Assembly (NCBI RefSeq): GCF_029212645.1
Contig: NZ_JARGND010000005.1
Coordinates: 39,766 to 103,765, forward strand
Reading direction: 5' to 3'
Source of the DNA: Vannielia sp.
GTDB lineage: Bacteria; Pseudomonadota; Alphaproteobacteria; Rhodobacterales; Rhodobacteraceae
DNA length: 64,000 bases
In this document: positions 26,975 through 37,377 of the stretch, in pieces
How positions within the stretch are numbered: position 1 is the first letter of the stretch
How the letters are laid out: each line of letters begins with the position of its first letter
Position numbers and translations under genes: made by a program
The notes under the pieces: generated by a model
Databases searched by the model: none
The model's input: the letters and a program-made list of their open reading frames with translations, nothing else
Told to the model about the DNA's origin: nothing

Positions 26975-27547
26975 ATGAGTGTAGAACCCAAGCGCAGAGC
27001 CCAGCTAGTCGAGGCGACCATACACGAGATCGGGCAGAGTGGCTCGCTCGATGTGACGGTGGGCAAGATCGCCCGGCGGGCCGGGGTTTCGGCGGCGCTG
27101 GCCTTTCACTACTTCGGCGACAAGGACCGGCTTTTTCTGGCGGCGATGCGCCATGTGATGGCGGTTTACGGGGCCGAGGTGCGCGGGGCGCTGCTGGTGT
27201 GCAGCACACCACAGGAGCGGCTCAGCGGCATTTTGCGGGCGAGTTTCTCTAGCTGCAACTTCCGGGCCGATGTGATTTCGGCATGGCTCAACTTTTACGT
27301 TCTGGCGCGGCGCTCGCAGGAGGCGCGGCGCTTGCTTTCGATCTATCATCGCCGCCTTGCCTCGAACCTCACCCATGATCTGCGCCCGCTGGTGGGGGAT
27401 CGCGCCCCCGCCGTGGCCGCCCGGCTGGGGGCGATGATTGACGGGCTTTACCTGCGCTATGCCTCCAACCCCGATGACATGACCGGGCAAACCGCCACCG
27501 ACCACGCGCTGACGGCGCTGCAAAACGAGTTGGACGCCAGAGCATGA
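26975..27547 (+). CDS. betI: TetR-family choline-sensing repressor BetI
   Basis: The 190-residue protein has an N-terminal helix-turn-helix (LDVTVGKIARRAGVSAALAFHYFGDKDRLFLAA) that matches BetI. The C-terminal ligand domain (FRADVISAWLNFYVLARRSQEARRLLSIYHRRL) is also typical. ATG 26975 follows GGAG by six bases; an in-frame TTG 26918 lies inside the operator and was rejected. BetI represses bet genes in the absence of choline. The stop overlaps the betC start by four bases. Confidence 0.94.
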   Translation: MSVEPKRRAQLVEATIHEIGQSGSLDVTVGKIARRAGVSAALAFHYFGDKDRLFLAAMRHVMAVYGAEVRGALLVCSTPQERLSGILRASFSSCNFRADVISAWLNFYVLARRSQEARRLLSIYHRRLASNLTHDLRPLVGDRAPAVAARLGAMIDGLYLRYASNPDDMTGQTATDHALTALQNELDARA

Positions 27548-29049
27548 GCCAGCCCAACATCCTGATCCTGATGGTTGACCAGCTGAACGGAACGCTTTTT
27601 CCCGATGGGCCGGCCGATTGGCTGCATTTGCCGAACCTGAAGCGCCTTGCCGCCCGCTCCGTGCGGTTCACCAACAGTTACACCGCCTCGCCGCTTTGTG
27701 CGCCGGGGCGGGCGAGCTTTATGTCAGGCGAGTTGCCCTCGGTGACGGGGGTTTATGACAATGCCGCCGAGTTCCCCTCAGACCTGCCGACCTATGCCCA
27801 CCATCTGCGCCGCGCGGGCTATCACACCTGCCTTTCGGGCAAGATGCATTTTGTTGGCCCCGATCAGATGCACGGCTTTGAAGAGCGGCTGACCACCGAC
27901 ATTTACCCCGCCGATTTTGGCTGGACCCCGGATTACCGCAAGCCCGGTGAGCGGATTGACTGGTGGTATCACAATATGGGCTCTGTCACCGGGTCGGGCG
28001 TGGCCGAGATCACCAACCAGATGGAATATGACGACGAGGTGGCCCATTGCGCCAGCGCCAAGCTCTACGATCTGGCACGGGGCAAGGATGAGCGCCCGTG
28101 GTGCCTGACGGTGAGCTTTACCCATCCGCATGATCCTTACGTTGCAAGGCGCAAATTCTGGGACATGTACGAGGATTGTGAGCATCTGGAGCCGGAGGTG
28201 GGGGCGATCCCCTATGAGGCGCAGGATGCCCACTCAAAGCGGATTTTCGATGCGAATGACTGGCGCAGCTTTGACATTACCCGCGAGGATATTCGCCGCT
28301 CGCGCCGGGCCTATTTTGCCAACCTCTCCTACCTTGATGAGAAGATTGGCCAGTTCCTCGATATCTTGGAGGAAACCCGGCAAGAGGCGGCGATCCTGTT
28401 TGTTTCGGACCACGGGGATATGCTGGGCGAGCGGGGCTTGTGGTTCAAGATGACCTTTTATGAAGGCTCGGCGCGGGTGCCGATGATGCTGTGTGCGCCA
28501 GGGCTGGAACCGAGGCGGGTGGCGCAGCCGGTGAGCACGATTGATGTGTGCCCAACGCTGTGTGATCTGGCCGGGGTGAGCATGGCGGAGGTGGCCCCAT
28601 GGACCGCCGGAGAGAGCCTGTTGCCGGTGGCAAACGGGGCCGAGCGCGGGGCGGTGGCAATGGAATATGCCGCCGAAGCCTCATACGCGCCGCTGGTGGC
28701 GCTGCGCGAGGGGCGGTATAAATACACTCGCTGCACGCTGGACCCGGAGCAGCTTTTTGACCTTGATGATGATCCGCATGAGCTGGTGAACCTTGTGGGC
28801 GATCCGGCCCATGGGGAGGCGCTGGAAAGCCTGCGCGCCAAGGCCGATGCCCGCTGGGATTTGGAGCGGTTTGACGGCGATGTGCGCAAGAGCCAGGCGC
28901 GGCGCTGGGTGGTTTATGAGGCGCTCAGGAATGGCGCTTATTTCCCTTGGGATTACCAGCCTTTGCAGCGCGCAAGTGACCGCTTCATGCGCAACCATAT
29001 GGACCTCAACGAGGTGGAAGAGCGCGCGCGGTTTCCGCGTGGCGAATGA
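27544..29049 (+). CDS. betC: Choline-sulfatase
   Basis: The 501-residue sulfatase hydrolyses choline-O-sulfate to choline and sulfate. The formylglycine site is Cys52 in [11 protein letters not shown], matching C-x-P-x-R. Metal ligands are in MVDQLNG at the start and in [13 protein letters not shown]. The C-terminal sulfatase extension (FMRNHMDLN) is characteristic of BetC. It sits between betI and betB, as in Sinorhizobium and many roseobacters. Marine algae make choline-O-sulfate, so the gene widens the substrate range of the pathway. Confidence 0.95.
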   Translation: MSQPNILILMVDQLNGTLFPDGPADWLHLPNLKRLAARSVRFTNSYTASPLCAPGRASFMSGELPSVTGVYDNAAEFPSDLPTYAHHLRRAGYHTCLSGKMHFVGPDQMHGFEERLTTDIYPADFGWTPDYRKPGERIDWWYHNMGSVTGSGVAEITNQMEYDDEVAHCASAKLYDLARGKDERPWCLTVSFTHPHDPYVARRKFWDMYEDCEHLEPEVGAIPYEAQDAHSKRIFDANDWRSFDITREDIRRSRRAYFANLSYLDEKIGQFLDILEETRQEAAILFVSDHGDMLGERGLWFKMTFYEGSARVPMMLCAPGLEPRRVAQPVSTIDVCPTLCDLAGVSMAEVAPWTAGESLLPVANGAERGAVAMEYAAEASYAPLVALREGRYKYTRCTLDPEQLFDLDDDPHELVNLVGDPAHGEALESLRAKADARWDLERFDGDVRKSQARRWVVYEALRNGAYFPWDYQPLQRASDRFMRNHMDLNEVEERARFPRGE

Positions 29050-29065
29050 ACTGGAAGGACGCGAC

Positions 29066-30523
29066 ATGGGTTATGATCCGCAGCCAGAGGGCAGCCACTA
29101 CATTGACGGCGCTTATGTGGACGACAGCGCAGGCGAGGTGATCGAGGTGATCTACCCCGCAACCGGCGAGGTGATTGCGAAGGTTCATGCGGCCACTCCG
29201 GCGGTGGTGGACCGGGCCTTGGCCGCCGCTGCCCGGGCGCAGGTGATCTGGGCCGCGATGACAGGGCGGGAGCGTGGCCGCGTGCTGGTGGATGCGGCGC
29301 GGCTGATGCGGGAGCGCAACCGAGAGCTATCAGAGCTGGAAACGCTGGATACCGGCAAGCCGTTGCAAGAAACGCTGGTGGCCGATGCCACAAGCGGGGC
29401 CGATGCGCTGGAATATTTCGGCGGGTTGGCGGGGAGCCTCACCGGCGAGCACATCCAACTTGGCGAGGATTGGGTTTATACGGTGCGCGAGGCTTTGGGC
29501 GTGTGCGTGGGGATTGGCGCGTGGAACTACCCCACCCAGATCGCCTGCTGGAAGGCGGCCCCTGCCCTCGCCTGCGGCAATGCGATGGTGTTCAAACCCT
29601 CGGAAACCACGCCGCTGAGTGCTTTGAAGGTGGCCGAAATCCTCATCGAAGCGGGCGCACCGGCGGGGTTGTTCAACGTGGTGCAGGGCATGGGCGCGGT
29701 GGGCGGCCAGCTTGTGGGCGATCCACGGGTGGCCAAGGTTTCGCTCACCGGGTCGGCGGCGACGGGGCGCAAGGTGTATGCCGCCGCGGCGGGCGAAATG
29801 AAGCATGTGACCATGGAGCTTGGCGGCAAATCCCCCTTGGTGGTGTTTGAGGATGCCGAGCTGGAAAATGCGGTGAGCGGCGCGATCAACGGCAACTTCT
29901 ATTCCTCGGGGCAGGTGTGCTCCAACGGGACGCGGGTGTTTGTGCATCGCGCGATCAAGGAGGCGTTCCTTGAGCGGCTCACCGAACGGTTGAAGGGTGC
30001 GGTGATTGGCGACCCGATGGATGAGGCCACCAGCTTTGGCCCGATGGTGAGCGCGCGGCAGATGGAGATCGTGCAGGGGTTCATCGCGCAGGGCGAGGCG
30101 GAAGGCGCGCGGCTGGTTTACGGCGGCAAGCGGCTGGAGCGGCCCGGTTTTTACCTAGAGCCGACGGTGTTTGCCGATGTCACCGATGGCATGGTGATTG
30201 CCCGCGAGGAAATCTTTGGCCCCGTCATGGCGGTGCTGGATTTTGAGGATGAGGACGAGGTGATCGCGCGGGCCAATGACACCGTCTATGGCCTTTCTGC
30301 CGGGGTGTTCACCCGCGATATCTCACGCGCGCATAGGGTGATTGGCCGGTTGCAGGCGGGAAGCTGCTTTGTCAACTCCTACAATGACGCGCCGGTGGAA
30401 GCGCCCTTTGGCGGGGTGAAGGCTTCGGGCGTGGGGCGCGAAAATTCGAAGGCGGCCATAGAGCACTATTCGCAACTGAAGTCGGTTTATGTGCGGATGG
30501 GCGATGTGGAGGCGCCCTTTTGA
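29066..30523 (+). CDS. betB: Betaine-aldehyde dehydrogenase
   Basis: The 485-residue aldehyde dehydrogenase has the catalytic Cys285 in SSGQVCSNG and the general base Glu251 in VTMELGGKS. The NAD-binding GSAATGRKV motif and GAWNYP are present. It oxidises betaine aldehyde to glycine betaine in the cytoplasm. ATG 29066 follows GGAAGGA; the frame extends upstream over betC and was cut. Stop and betA start share one base (TGATG). Confidence 0.95.
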   Translation: MGYDPQPEGSHYIDGAYVDDSAGEVIEVIYPATGEVIAKVHAATPAVVDRALAAAARAQVIWAAMTGRERGRVLVDAARLMRERNRELSELETLDTGKPLQETLVADATSGADALEYFGGLAGSLTGEHIQLGEDWVYTVREALGVCVGIGAWNYPTQIACWKAAPALACGNAMVFKPSETTPLSALKVAEILIEAGAPAGLFNVVQGMGAVGGQLVGDPRVAKVSLTGSAATGRKVYAAAAGEMKHVTMELGGKSPLVVFEDAELENAVSGAINGNFYSSGQVCSNGTRVFVHRAIKEAFLERLTERLKGAVIGDPMDEATSFGPMVSARQMEIVQGFIAQGEAEGARLVYGGKRLERPGFYLEPTVFADVTDGMVIAREEIFGPVMAVLDFEDEDEVIARANDTVYGLSAGVFTRDISRAHRVIGRLQAGSCFVNSYNDAPVEAPFGGVKASGVGRENSKAAIEHYSQLKSVYVRMGDVEAPF

Positions 30524-32181
30524 TGCAGGCGGAGTATGTGGTGGTGGGCGCAGGCAGCGCGGGCTGCGCCATTGCCGGGCGGCTCACCGAAGCGGGCAAA
30601 CGGGTGATCGTGGTGGAGCATGGCGGCAGCGATTGGGGGCCGTTCATCAACATGCCCGGTGCGCTCTCCTACCCGATGAACATGGCGCGCTATGATTGGG
30701 GCTTTCAATCGGAGCCGGAGCCGCATTTAGGCGGGCGGCGCATGGCCACGCCACGGGGCAAGGTTGTGGGCGGGTCCTCCTCGATCAACGGGATGATCTA
30801 TGTGCGCGGCCATGCGCGGGATTTTGACCATTGGCGCGACAGCGGGGCCATCGGCTGGGGCTACGCCGATGTGCTGCCCTACTTCCAGCGCATGGAGCAC
30901 TGGCATGACGGCGGCCATGGCGGCGATCCGGCGTGGCGCGGCAATGACGGCCCCTTGCACGTAACCCGAGGCGGGCGCGGCAACCCGCTGACGCGGGCCT
31001 TTGTGGAGGCCGGGGTGCAGGCAGGCTACCCGGCAACGCCCGATTACAACGGCAAGCAGCAAGAGGGCTTTGGCCCCTATGACATGACGGTTTGGCGCGG
31101 TGAGCGGTGGTCGGCCGCGAAGGCCTATCTGCGCCCTGCCCTCAAGCGCGAAAATTGCACGCTGGTACGGGCGTTTGCGCGGCGCGTGGTCCTGGAGGAT
31201 GGCCGCGCTGTGGGGGTGGAAGTGGAGCGCGGCGGCAAGGTGAAGGTGATCCGCGCCGAGGCGGAGGTGATCCTTGCGGCGTCGTCGATCAACTCGCCCA
31301 AGCTGCTCATGCTCTCGGGCATCGGACCGGCGGCGCATCTGGCCGAGCACGGGATCGAGCTGGTGGCAGACCGGCCCGGCGTGGGGCAAAACCTGCAAGA
31401 CCACTTGGAGGTTTATGTGCAATACGCCGCCGCGCAGCCGGTGAGCCTTTATCGCTATTGGAGCCTTTTGGGCAAAGCCTATGTGGGCGCGCGCTGGCTG
31501 CTCACACGCAGCGGGCCCGGGGCTTCGAACCAGTTTGAAAGCGCCGGGTTCATCCGCTCGGCGGCGGGGGTGGACTATCCTGATGTGCAGTTCCACTTTT
31601 TGCCGATCGCGGTGCGGTATGATGGCAAGGTGGCGGCAGAGGGGCATGGCTTTCAGGCGCATGTCGGGCCGATGCGCTCGCCCTCGCGCGGGGAGGTGAC
31701 GCTGAAATCAGCCGATCCGGCAGAGGCGCCGCGCATCTTTTTCAACTACATGAGCGAGGCGCAGGATTGGGTCGATTTCCGCCGCTGCATAAGGCTGACC
31801 CGCGAGATCATTGGGCAGGAAGCGTTTGACGGGCTGCGGCGGCAGGAAATTCAACCGGGTGCGGCGCTGGAAAGCGATGAGGAGATTGATGGCTTCATCC
31901 GCGAGCACGCCGAGAGCGCCTATCACCCCTGCGGCACCGCAAGGATGGGGCGGGTGGACGATCCGGGCGCGGTGGTGGACCCGGAGTGCCGGGTGATCGG
32001 GGTGGAGGGGCTGCGGCTGGCCGATAGCTCGATTTTCCCGCGCATCACCAACGGCAACCTCAACGCGCCGTCGATCATGGTGGGCGAGAAGGCCGCCGAT
32101 CATATCCTTGGCCGCCCTGCGCTGCTGCCTAGGAATGACGCGCCGTGGGTGCATCCGGATTGGCAGAGGGTTCAGCGGTAG
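30523..32181 (+). CDS. betA: Choline dehydrogenase (GMC flavoprotein)
   Basis: The 552-residue FAD enzyme oxidises choline to betaine aldehyde at the membrane. [13 protein letters not shown] is the Rossmann dinucleotide motif. [14 protein letters not shown] and the second GMC signature ([16 protein letters not shown]) are present, with the catalytic His in [10 protein letters not shown] and a C-terminal Asn in [13 protein letters not shown] 30523 overlaps the betB stop by one base. Last gene of betICBA. Confidence 0.95.
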   Translation: MQAEYVVVGAGSAGCAIAGRLTEAGKRVIVVEHGGSDWGPFINMPGALSYPMNMARYDWGFQSEPEPHLGGRRMATPRGKVVGGSSSINGMIYVRGHARDFDHWRDSGAIGWGYADVLPYFQRMEHWHDGGHGGDPAWRGNDGPLHVTRGGRGNPLTRAFVEAGVQAGYPATPDYNGKQQEGFGPYDMTVWRGERWSAAKAYLRPALKRENCTLVRAFARRVVLEDGRAVGVEVERGGKVKVIRAEAEVILAASSINSPKLLMLSGIGPAAHLAEHGIELVADRPGVGQNLQDHLEVYVQYAAAQPVSLYRYWSLLGKAYVGARWLLTRSGPGASNQFESAGFIRSAAGVDYPDVQFHFLPIAVRYDGKVAAEGHGFQAHVGPMRSPSRGEVTLKSADPAEAPRIFFNYMSEAQDWVDFRRCIRLTREIIGQEAFDGLRRQEIQPGAALESDEEIDGFIREHAESAYHPCGTARMGRVDDPGAVVDPECRVIGVEGLRLADSSIFPRITNGNLNAPSIMVGEKAADHILGRPALLPRNDAPWVHPDWQRVQR

Positions 32182-32672
32182 GGAGGCGGCGGTTTGCGTT
32201 GACCGATGATATGGATGGCGCGGTTTTGTCGGGGGATTTGCCGTGTGGTGGTGTGGCGTTCAATGGTGGCCCGGAGGACGAGCGGGGTGGAGCCCAAAGG
32301 CACAGCACTTGCGACCGCAGAACAGGCTTGCGCTATCCCCACGATCTACGCAGTTTTGCCCCATTGGAGGCACTCTTTGCGGTGTTCCTCGTATCCTCAT
32401 ATATAGTGTGCGCCTCGCTGCCCGGGCGTCGTGTGGCAGGTTGCAAGGTTTGGTTTGGGAAGCCCGACCGGAGGCAAGGCGCAGGCGCCAGTCGAGCACC
32501 TGCCCGTTCCGGCGGGCTGGCGCTTCCTTGGCGATAGCACGCCGAAGGAGCGGAGGATGACCTTGCAACCATAAAGGGCTTCCGCATGACCGTTGGCGCG
32601 CCACCCCACGGGCAGGAGCACGACCGTCTTGGGGGGGCTGGATGGCGGATTTGTGCGCATCGCCCTGCCCGC
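32182..32672. other. Intergenic region, 491 bp
   Basis: No convincing gene was found here; short frames lack ribosome sites and family resemblance. It contains the 132-bp inverted-repeat element at 32439-32570. Confidence 0.55.
32439..32570. repeat. 132-bp element with terminal inverted repeats
   Basis: GGTTGCAAGG at 32439-32448 is exactly inverted as CCTTGCAACC at 32561-32570. Inside, GGCAAGGCGCAGGCGCCAG on the left pairs imperfectly with CTGGCGCTTCCTTGGC on the right, so the whole could fold into a long interrupted hairpin. No frame inside looks coding. It may be a palindromic mobile repeat or a structured RNA. Confidence 0.5.
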
Positions 32673-33077
32673 TTACCTCTGCCGGGTGATTGTGCCGGAA
32701 AGATCAACTGCGCCTGCGAGCGTGTTGTAGATGGTGCCGTATTTTTGCAGGTTGCGGTGCAGCAGGTCGAGGCGGGCGTCCATTTCCGTGGTGTCGACGG
32801 TGATTTCATAGGTGATTGCCAGCATCTTTGGCGGGCTATCCTGGCGCTGGCCGGTGAGGGCCACGGAAATGCCCCGCAGATCGAAGTCCAGTAGCGGGAT
32901 GACGCGTTCTGTGCCCTTGAGGATGCAGGCCGCGAGGCTGGCGAGCAGCAATTCAGCCGGGTTGAAGGCATCCGGGCGGCCGGCCATGTCGGTATCAATC
33001 AGCAGGCGGGCATCTTTGGTGGTGGCTTCACTGGCGTGGCTGTCGAGGCGGCGGGCGGCGACGTGATATTCAAGCAT
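32673..33077 (-). CDS. OsmC-family protein
   Basis: The 134-residue protein matches the OsmC/Ohr fold. It has GRPDAFNPAELLLASLAACILKGTERV, with the Cys of the family redox pair in LAACILKG, and the conserved DLLHRNLQKYGTIYNTL tail. The second redox Cys of Ohr is not visible, so direct peroxidase activity is uncertain. ATG 33077 was chosen; ATG 33086 is nine bases upstream. It lies 177 bp downstream of the ArsR-permease-thioredoxin operon on the same strand and may be read with it. Confidence 0.82.
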   Translation of the reverse strand: MLEYHVAARRLDSHASEATTKDARLLIDTDMAGRPDAFNPAELLLASLAACILKGTERVIPLLDFDLRGISVALTGQRQDSPPKMLAITYEITVDTTEMDARLDLLHRNLQKYGTIYNTLAGAVDLSGTITRQR

Positions 33078-33254
33078 TGGTCCCATTCCATTTGTTGAAA
33101 GGCGGTTTGCGCGTTGCGCCCGGCGAGGCTTTGAGGTTGCTCAAGGTCGCGATAGGCCGATTGATCACCCTTTGGGGCTTGCAGGATATCGCAGCCCTCC
33201 TCGATCAGCGGCGAGAGGGTGGCAAAGCAAAGCCCCCCCTCGCCGAACCGCGCC

Positions 33255-33491
33255 TCATGCGGTAAGCCAGCTATCGAGCTTGGTGGCATCGGGCACGCCG
33301 CCTGCGTGGACGAGCTTGCCATCCACCGTGATGCCGGGGGTGGACATGACGCCGGCCATGGCGATCTCGCGCTGGACTGTCACCTTTTCGACGGTGGTCT
33401 CGATACCAAGGCGGGCGGCGGCGTCTTTCACCATGGCTTCGGTGGTTTCACAGCGTTTGCAGCCGGGGCCGTAGATTTTGACGGTTTTCAT
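33255..33491 (-). CDS. Small thioredoxin-like redox protein
   Basis: The 78-residue thioredoxin-fold protein has a CxxC site in YGPGCKRCET, the cis-Pro in MSTPGITVDGK, and ends GGVPDATKLDSWL. This is the 'redox-active disulfide protein 2' family, often encoded beside ArsP-type permeases. ATG 33491 follows AAAGGAG. It lies 11 bp after the permease stop and is the third gene of the operon. Confidence 0.88.
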   Translation of the reverse strand: MKTVKIYGPGCKRCETTEAMVKDAAARLGIETTVEKVTVQREIAMAGVMSTPGITVDGKLVHAGGVPDATKLDSWLTA

Positions 33492-33502
33492 GGATTTCTC
33501 CT

Positions 33503-34561
33503 TTAGAGCAAGGCGTTGAACAGGAAGCCGGTGGCGAGGATGCCGCTGGCCACAACGGCGATGAAGATGGCGATGAGACGCAGGGTGAGCACCTGTTTGA
33601 GGATGATCATCTCTGGCAGGCTGAGGGCGATCACCGACATCATGAACGCCAGCGTGGTGCCAAGAGCGGCGCCCTTGCCAAGCAGCGCCTCGACGATGGG
33701 GATGACCCCGGCGGCGTTGGTATACATTGGCACCCCAACCGCGACGGCAGCGGGCACCGACCACCAGGCCTCACCGCCCATGATCCGCAGCATCATCGCC
33801 TCGGGCACATAGCCGTGGATCAACGCGCCGATGGCGATGCCGATCACCACCCAGATCCAGACTTTGCCAAGGATCTCCAGCAGTTGGTCGAGGCCGATCT
33901 TGATCCGGTCAACCATGGTGAGGCGTTCTTCGGGCAGATCATTGCCAACGTTGGCGTTCAACTCGCGCACCCAGTCTTGCAGGTAGCGCTCCAGCCCCAT
34001 GCGGCCCATCACCCAGCCTGCGAGGGTGGCGATGGAAAAGCCGAAGACGAGGTAGACCGTGGCGATCTTCCAGCCAACGAGGCCAAAGAGCAGGCCAAGG
34101 CCCACCGGCCCCACCATTGGCCCGGCAATGAGGAAGGAAAAGGTGACGCCAAGCGGGATGCCCGCCGAGACAAAGCCGATGAACAGCGGCACCGAGGAGC
34201 AGGAGCAGAACGGGGTGAGTACGCCCAGTGCGGCGGCCAGCGGGTAGCCGAGAATTTCGCGCTTGCCCGAGAGGATGGCGCGGGTTTTCTCGGGGCTGAA
34301 CCAACTGCGCAGCACCCCGGTGACAAACACGATGAGGGTGAGGAGGAGCAGCACCTTGGGCACATCATAAAGGAAGAAGGCAATCGCCTCGCCAGTGTGG
34401 CTGTTGCGCGCGACGGGGAAGAGCGCGGTGGCCCATTCGGAGAACGGGATCAGCTGGCGGTAGAGCAGCAGCCAGAGCACCGCAGCCACGGCGGTGCCTG
34501 CGTACCACTGCCAGTTTGGATGGGTGCCATGGGGAGGGATATCATTGGTTTGAGCGGTCAT
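33503..34561 (-). CDS. ArsP/DUF318-type permease
   Basis: The 352-residue protein has about eight hydrophobic segments. The signature LTPFCSCSSVPLFIGFVSAGIPLGVTFSF, with a C-x-C pair in the membrane, marks the SO_0444/ArsP permease family. Characterised ArsP proteins export trivalent organoarsenicals such as MAs(III). The upstream arsR overlaps by four bases and the thioredoxin follows, so an arsenical or other thiophilic-metal efflux role is likely; the exact substrate is inference. Confidence 0.87.
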   Translation of the reverse strand: MTAQTNDIPPHGTHPNWQWYAGTAVAAVLWLLLYRQLIPFSEWATALFPVARNSHTGEAIAFFLYDVPKVLLLLTLIVFVTGVLRSWFSPEKTRAILSGKREILGYPLAAALGVLTPFCSCSSVPLFIGFVSAGIPLGVTFSFLIAGPMVGPVGLGLLFGLVGWKIATVYLVFGFSIATLAGWVMGRMGLERYLQDWVRELNANVGNDLPEERLTMVDRIKIGLDQLLEILGKVWIWVVIGIAIGALIHGYVPEAMMLRIMGGEAWWSVPAAVAVGVPMYTNAAGVIPIVEALLGKGAALGTTLAFMMSVIALSLPEMIILKQVLTLRLIAIFIAVVASGILATGFLFNALL

Positions 34562-34848
34562 GCGGCGGCCCTTTCGGAAAGGGTGTCAGCGGCGAGGATC
34601 GCGGTGACAACGGCGGCGGTTTTGGGCGGAAGCTCGGGGTTGATGCGGTAGCGGACCCATTGCGCATCGCGCCGGTCCACCACCAGTCCGGCCTGTTTGA
34701 GCACGCCCATGTGGCGCGACATGCGGCTTTGGGTGACATTGAGCGCGCGCATCAGCTCGCAAACGCAATGCTCATCCCCATCTGCCAGCAGGCGAATGGC
34801 GGCAAGGCGGGAGGGTTCGGCCAGAGCGGATAGGATGGTGAGAATCAT
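34558..34848 (-). CDS. arsR: ArsR-family thiol-metalloid sensor
   Basis: The 96-residue winged-helix repressor has the family metalloid site ELCVCDL as EHCVCEL, with Cys28 and Cys30. The recognition region is ALNVTQSRMSRHMGVLKQAGLV, followed by the wing RRDAQWVRYRI. It binds As(III)-like ligands through the cysteines and releases DNA. The gene is first in the operon, overlapping the permease by four bases. A perfect 18-bp palindrome 19 bp before its start is the likely operator. Confidence 0.9.
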   Translation of the reverse strand: MILTILSALAEPSRLAAIRLLADGDEHCVCELMRALNVTQSRMSRHMGVLKQAGLVVDRRDAQWVRYRINPELPPKTAAVVTAILAADTLSERAAA

Positions 34849-34866
34849 AGGGCAGCCTCCTTGATG

Positions 34867-34884
34867 CGCTTATGCGCATAAGCG
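34867..34884. promoter_or_regulatory. Probable ArsR operator
   Basis: CGCTTATGCGCATAAGCG is a perfect 18-bp palindrome 19 bp upstream of the arsR ATG. Length, position and the central ATGCGCAT resemble operators of ArsR-family repressors. Confidence 0.65.
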
Positions 34885-34896
34885 GGGCTTTGGGCC

Positions 34897-34910
34897 TTGA
34901 TTTGGGTCAA
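34897..34910 (-). promoter_or_regulatory. FNR/DNR-type box upstream of arsR
   Basis: TTGATttggGTCAA (minus strand TTGACccaaATCAA) matches the FNR-family dyad with one change. It is centred about 56 bp upstream of the arsR start, next to the palindrome, so the operon may respond to oxygen or nitrogen oxides as well. Confidence 0.45.
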
Positions 34911-35005
34911 TCGGGGGTGGGTTAGCGCAGGTTGCGGGTGACATCAGGGCCGGAAAACGCATCGGCCCGCCGCTTTGCCGGGTTGAGGGTGGTGATGGCG
35001 GCGGT

Positions 35006-35845
35006 TTAGCGGGTCGGCTGGGCAGAGGCTGCGCCGGTGCCAAGCTCGATGATCTCGGCGGTGATCGCCTCTTGGCGCACCCGGCGCAGGGTGGCGCGGA
35101 AGGTTTCAAGCTCGTGGGCGATCTGGCTTCCGGCGGAGGTCATCGCTTGCAGGCGGGCTTCGTTTTCAGCGGCGAAGGCATGGAGCGCGGCGCGGCTGAC
35201 GAGCGCATGAAAATAGTCCTGCCCGAGGGACTCGAGCAGGGTGGCACGGGGGAGTTGGGTGAGCGGCGGCTCGCCGCTGGCCTGCGCAAAACCCGAGAGA
35301 TCCAGCGGGAACAGGGTTTGGCGGGTGACGTGGGCGCGGCCCTGTTTCCACCGGGTGAACACCACATCAAGCCGGGTGATATGCCCCTCGCCCACGTCGT
35401 GGAAAATGGCTTGGGTGATCCTATCCGCCAATTTGGGGATGCCGAGGCTGTAGGAGGGCATGGCGGCGTGCCAGAGCGGTGAAATATCGCGTGTGGCGGC
35501 GATGGAAAGCCCGCGCGTGCCGATCAGGAAAATCCTGTCACTCGCCTTGATCGCCAAGCTGTCGAGCACGCGCTCACTGAAGGCCCCGGCAAAGCCCTGT
35601 TCGGCGCAAAACACCAGCATCGCCTGGGGGCCGGATGGCGCATCCGGGCCTTCGGGAGTGTGCTCATTGCCAATTGCGCGCGCCATCGCTTCGGCAATGG
35701 TGGCGGCGTAGCTATCCACCGCGTGGACCTGCGTGCGGGCCATGCTGGAGCGGGCGGCGGCGATGCCTTTCATCGCGTTCACCACGGCACCAAGCTGCTC
35801 GATTCCGTCGATGCGGGCGCTGATATCGGCGAGACGCTCTGTCAT
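35006..35845 (-). CDS. atpG: N-ATPase gamma subunit
   Basis: The 279-residue central-stalk subunit opens [34 protein letters not shown] and closes [39 protein letters not shown]. These are the two coiled-coil ends that rotate inside the alpha/beta hexamer. It is more diverged than housekeeping gamma subunits, as is usual for N-type enzymes. It is last in the atpDCQRBEFAG operon and overlaps atpA by four bases. Confidence 0.9.
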   Translation of the reverse strand: MTERLADISARIDGIEQLGAVVNAMKGIAAARSSMARTQVHAVDSYAATIAEAMARAIGNEHTPEGPDAPSGPQAMLVFCAEQGFAGAFSERVLDSLAIKASDRIFLIGTRGLSIAATRDISPLWHAAMPSYSLGIPKLADRITQAIFHDVGEGHITRLDVVFTRWKQGRAHVTRQTLFPLDLSGFAQASGEPPLTQLPRATLLESLGQDYFHALVSRAALHAFAAENEARLQAMTSAGSQIAHELETFRATLRRVRQEAITAEIIELGTGAASAQPTR

Positions 35846-37377
35846 GTGGCGCGCGCTTCAGGCGGTGTTTCGGGGGCGAGGGAGGCGGCGAGGCGGCGCA
35901 GCACCGCGAGCAGGGCGTCGCGCGCCTTTGGGGGGAGCGGTTTGGGTTCGGCCAAGGCTGCGAGCGCCCCGCCCGCATTGGCATCAAGGGTGGCGGGAAG
36001 GGCGGCGCGGAAGGCGGTGACGGCCTCGGGAGGCAGGCTATCGAGCACACCCGATTGCACGGCCAGCATCAGCGCGGCCTCATCTTGCAGCCGGAACGGC
36101 ATGTGCTGGGGCTGGCGCAACGCCTCGCGGATGCGCGCGCCGCGGGTGAGCTGCTGGCGCACCCTGTCATCCGGCACGCCGCCAAAGCGGGTGAAAACCT
36201 CCAACTCAAGAAACTGCGCATAATCGAGCCGCAAGGCGCCAGCCGCATCGCGCAGGATCGGGGCCTGAGTTTTGCCCCCGACCCGGCTGACGCTGAGGCC
36301 CACATCAACGGCCGGTTTCTGGCCCTGATGGAACAGCGCGGCATCCAGCACGATCTGGCCATCGGTGATAGAGATCAGGTTGGTCGGGATATAGGCGGAA
36401 AGGTTGCCGGAGTCGGTTTCGGCAATGGGGAGGGCTGTAAGCGAGCCGCCGCCGCGCGCGGGCGAAAGCTTGGCCGCGCGTTCCAGCAGGCGGGCGTGGA
36501 TATAGAACACATCGCCCGGATAGGCCTCGCGGCCCGGTGACTGGCGGGTCAGCAGGGCGATTTCACGGTGGGTGGCGGCGTGTTTGGAGAGGTCATCAAT
36601 CACGATCAGCGCGTGCTGGCCCTTGTCGCGAAAATACTCCGCCATGGTCATCCCGGCGTAGGGCGCGATCCATTGCAGACCCGAGGCCGAGGACGCCCCG
36701 GCAACAACGGCGATGCAGCGCGAGAAGTTGCCATGGGTTTGCAGCGTGTCGATGGCGCGGCGCACGCTGGATGACTTTTGCCCGATGGCAACGTAAATGC
36801 AGATCACATCGGTTTCGGCCTGAGCGATCAGCGCGTCGATGGCGAGCGTGGTTTTGCCGGTGGAATGATCTCCCACGATCAGCTCGCGCTGGCCCCGGCC
36901 AAGGGCGAAAAGCGTATCGAGCACAACAACCCCGGTTTGCACCGGCTCGGTGACGAGATCGCGCTCGATGATCGAAGGCGCGGGGCGCTCGATGGGCAGG
37001 TTTGCCTCGGCGCTGATCGGGTCTTTGCCATCAAGCGGGCGGCCAAGCGGATCAACCACGCGGCCCAGCAGCGCCTCGCCCACGGGCACGTTGATCACCT
37101 CGCCGGTGCCAAAAACCGCATCATTGGCCTCAACATCGCTGGCCGCATCGAGTAGGACACAGCCAACAAGATCAGGGTCCAGCACGCGGGCAAAGCCCAC
37201 CTGCCCGCCGGAAAAGCGCAGCACCTCATCAAGGCGCACATCGTGCAGGCCCGAGATCATGGCAACACCATCGGCCACTTCCTCAACCCTGCCACGGCTT
37301 TCGGCGCGGGGGCCAAGGGGCACGGTTGCAAGAGCGTGGCGGGCGGTGCCGAGCCAGCTATTCCTGTCAGGCGGCAT
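35842..37377 (-). CDS. atpA: N-ATPase alpha subunit
   Basis: The 511-residue F1 subunit holds the non-catalytic nucleotide site. Its P-loop reads GDHSTGKT where housekeeping alpha has GDRQTGKT, so the G-x4-GKT core is kept. [16 protein letters not shown] and [17 protein letters not shown] are typical of alpha. The N-terminus is short compared with housekeeping alpha. It overlaps atpF by 11 bases and atpG by four. Confidence 0.93.
   Translation of the reverse strand: MPPDRNSWLGTARHALATVPLGPRAESRGRVEEVADGVAMISGLHDVRLDEVLRFSGGQVGFARVLDPDLVGCVLLDAASDVEANDAVFGTGEVINVPVGEALLGRVVDPLGRPLDGKDPISAEANLPIERPAPSIIERDLVTEPVQTGVVVLDTLFALGRGQRELIVGDHSTGKTTLAIDALIAQAETDVICIYVAIGQKSSSVRRAIDTLQTHGNFSRCIAVVAGASSASGLQWIAPYAGMTMAEYFRDKGQHALIVIDDLSKHAATHREIALLTRQSPGREAYPGDVFYIHARLLERAAKLSPARGGGSLTALPIAETDSGNLSAYIPTNLISITDGQIVLDAALFHQGQKPAVDVGLSVSRVGGKTQAPILRDAAGALRLDYAQFLELEVFTRFGGVPDDRVRQQLTRGARIREALRQPQHMPFRLQDEAALMLAVQSGVLDSLPPEAVTAFRAALPATLDANAGGALAALAEPKPLPPKARDALLAVLRRLAASLAPETPPEARAT

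Noticed and set aside
32145..32560. Overlapping short frames after betA
   Set aside because: Several frames are open on both strands with no ribosome site, and they cross the inverted-repeat element. None looks like a protein.
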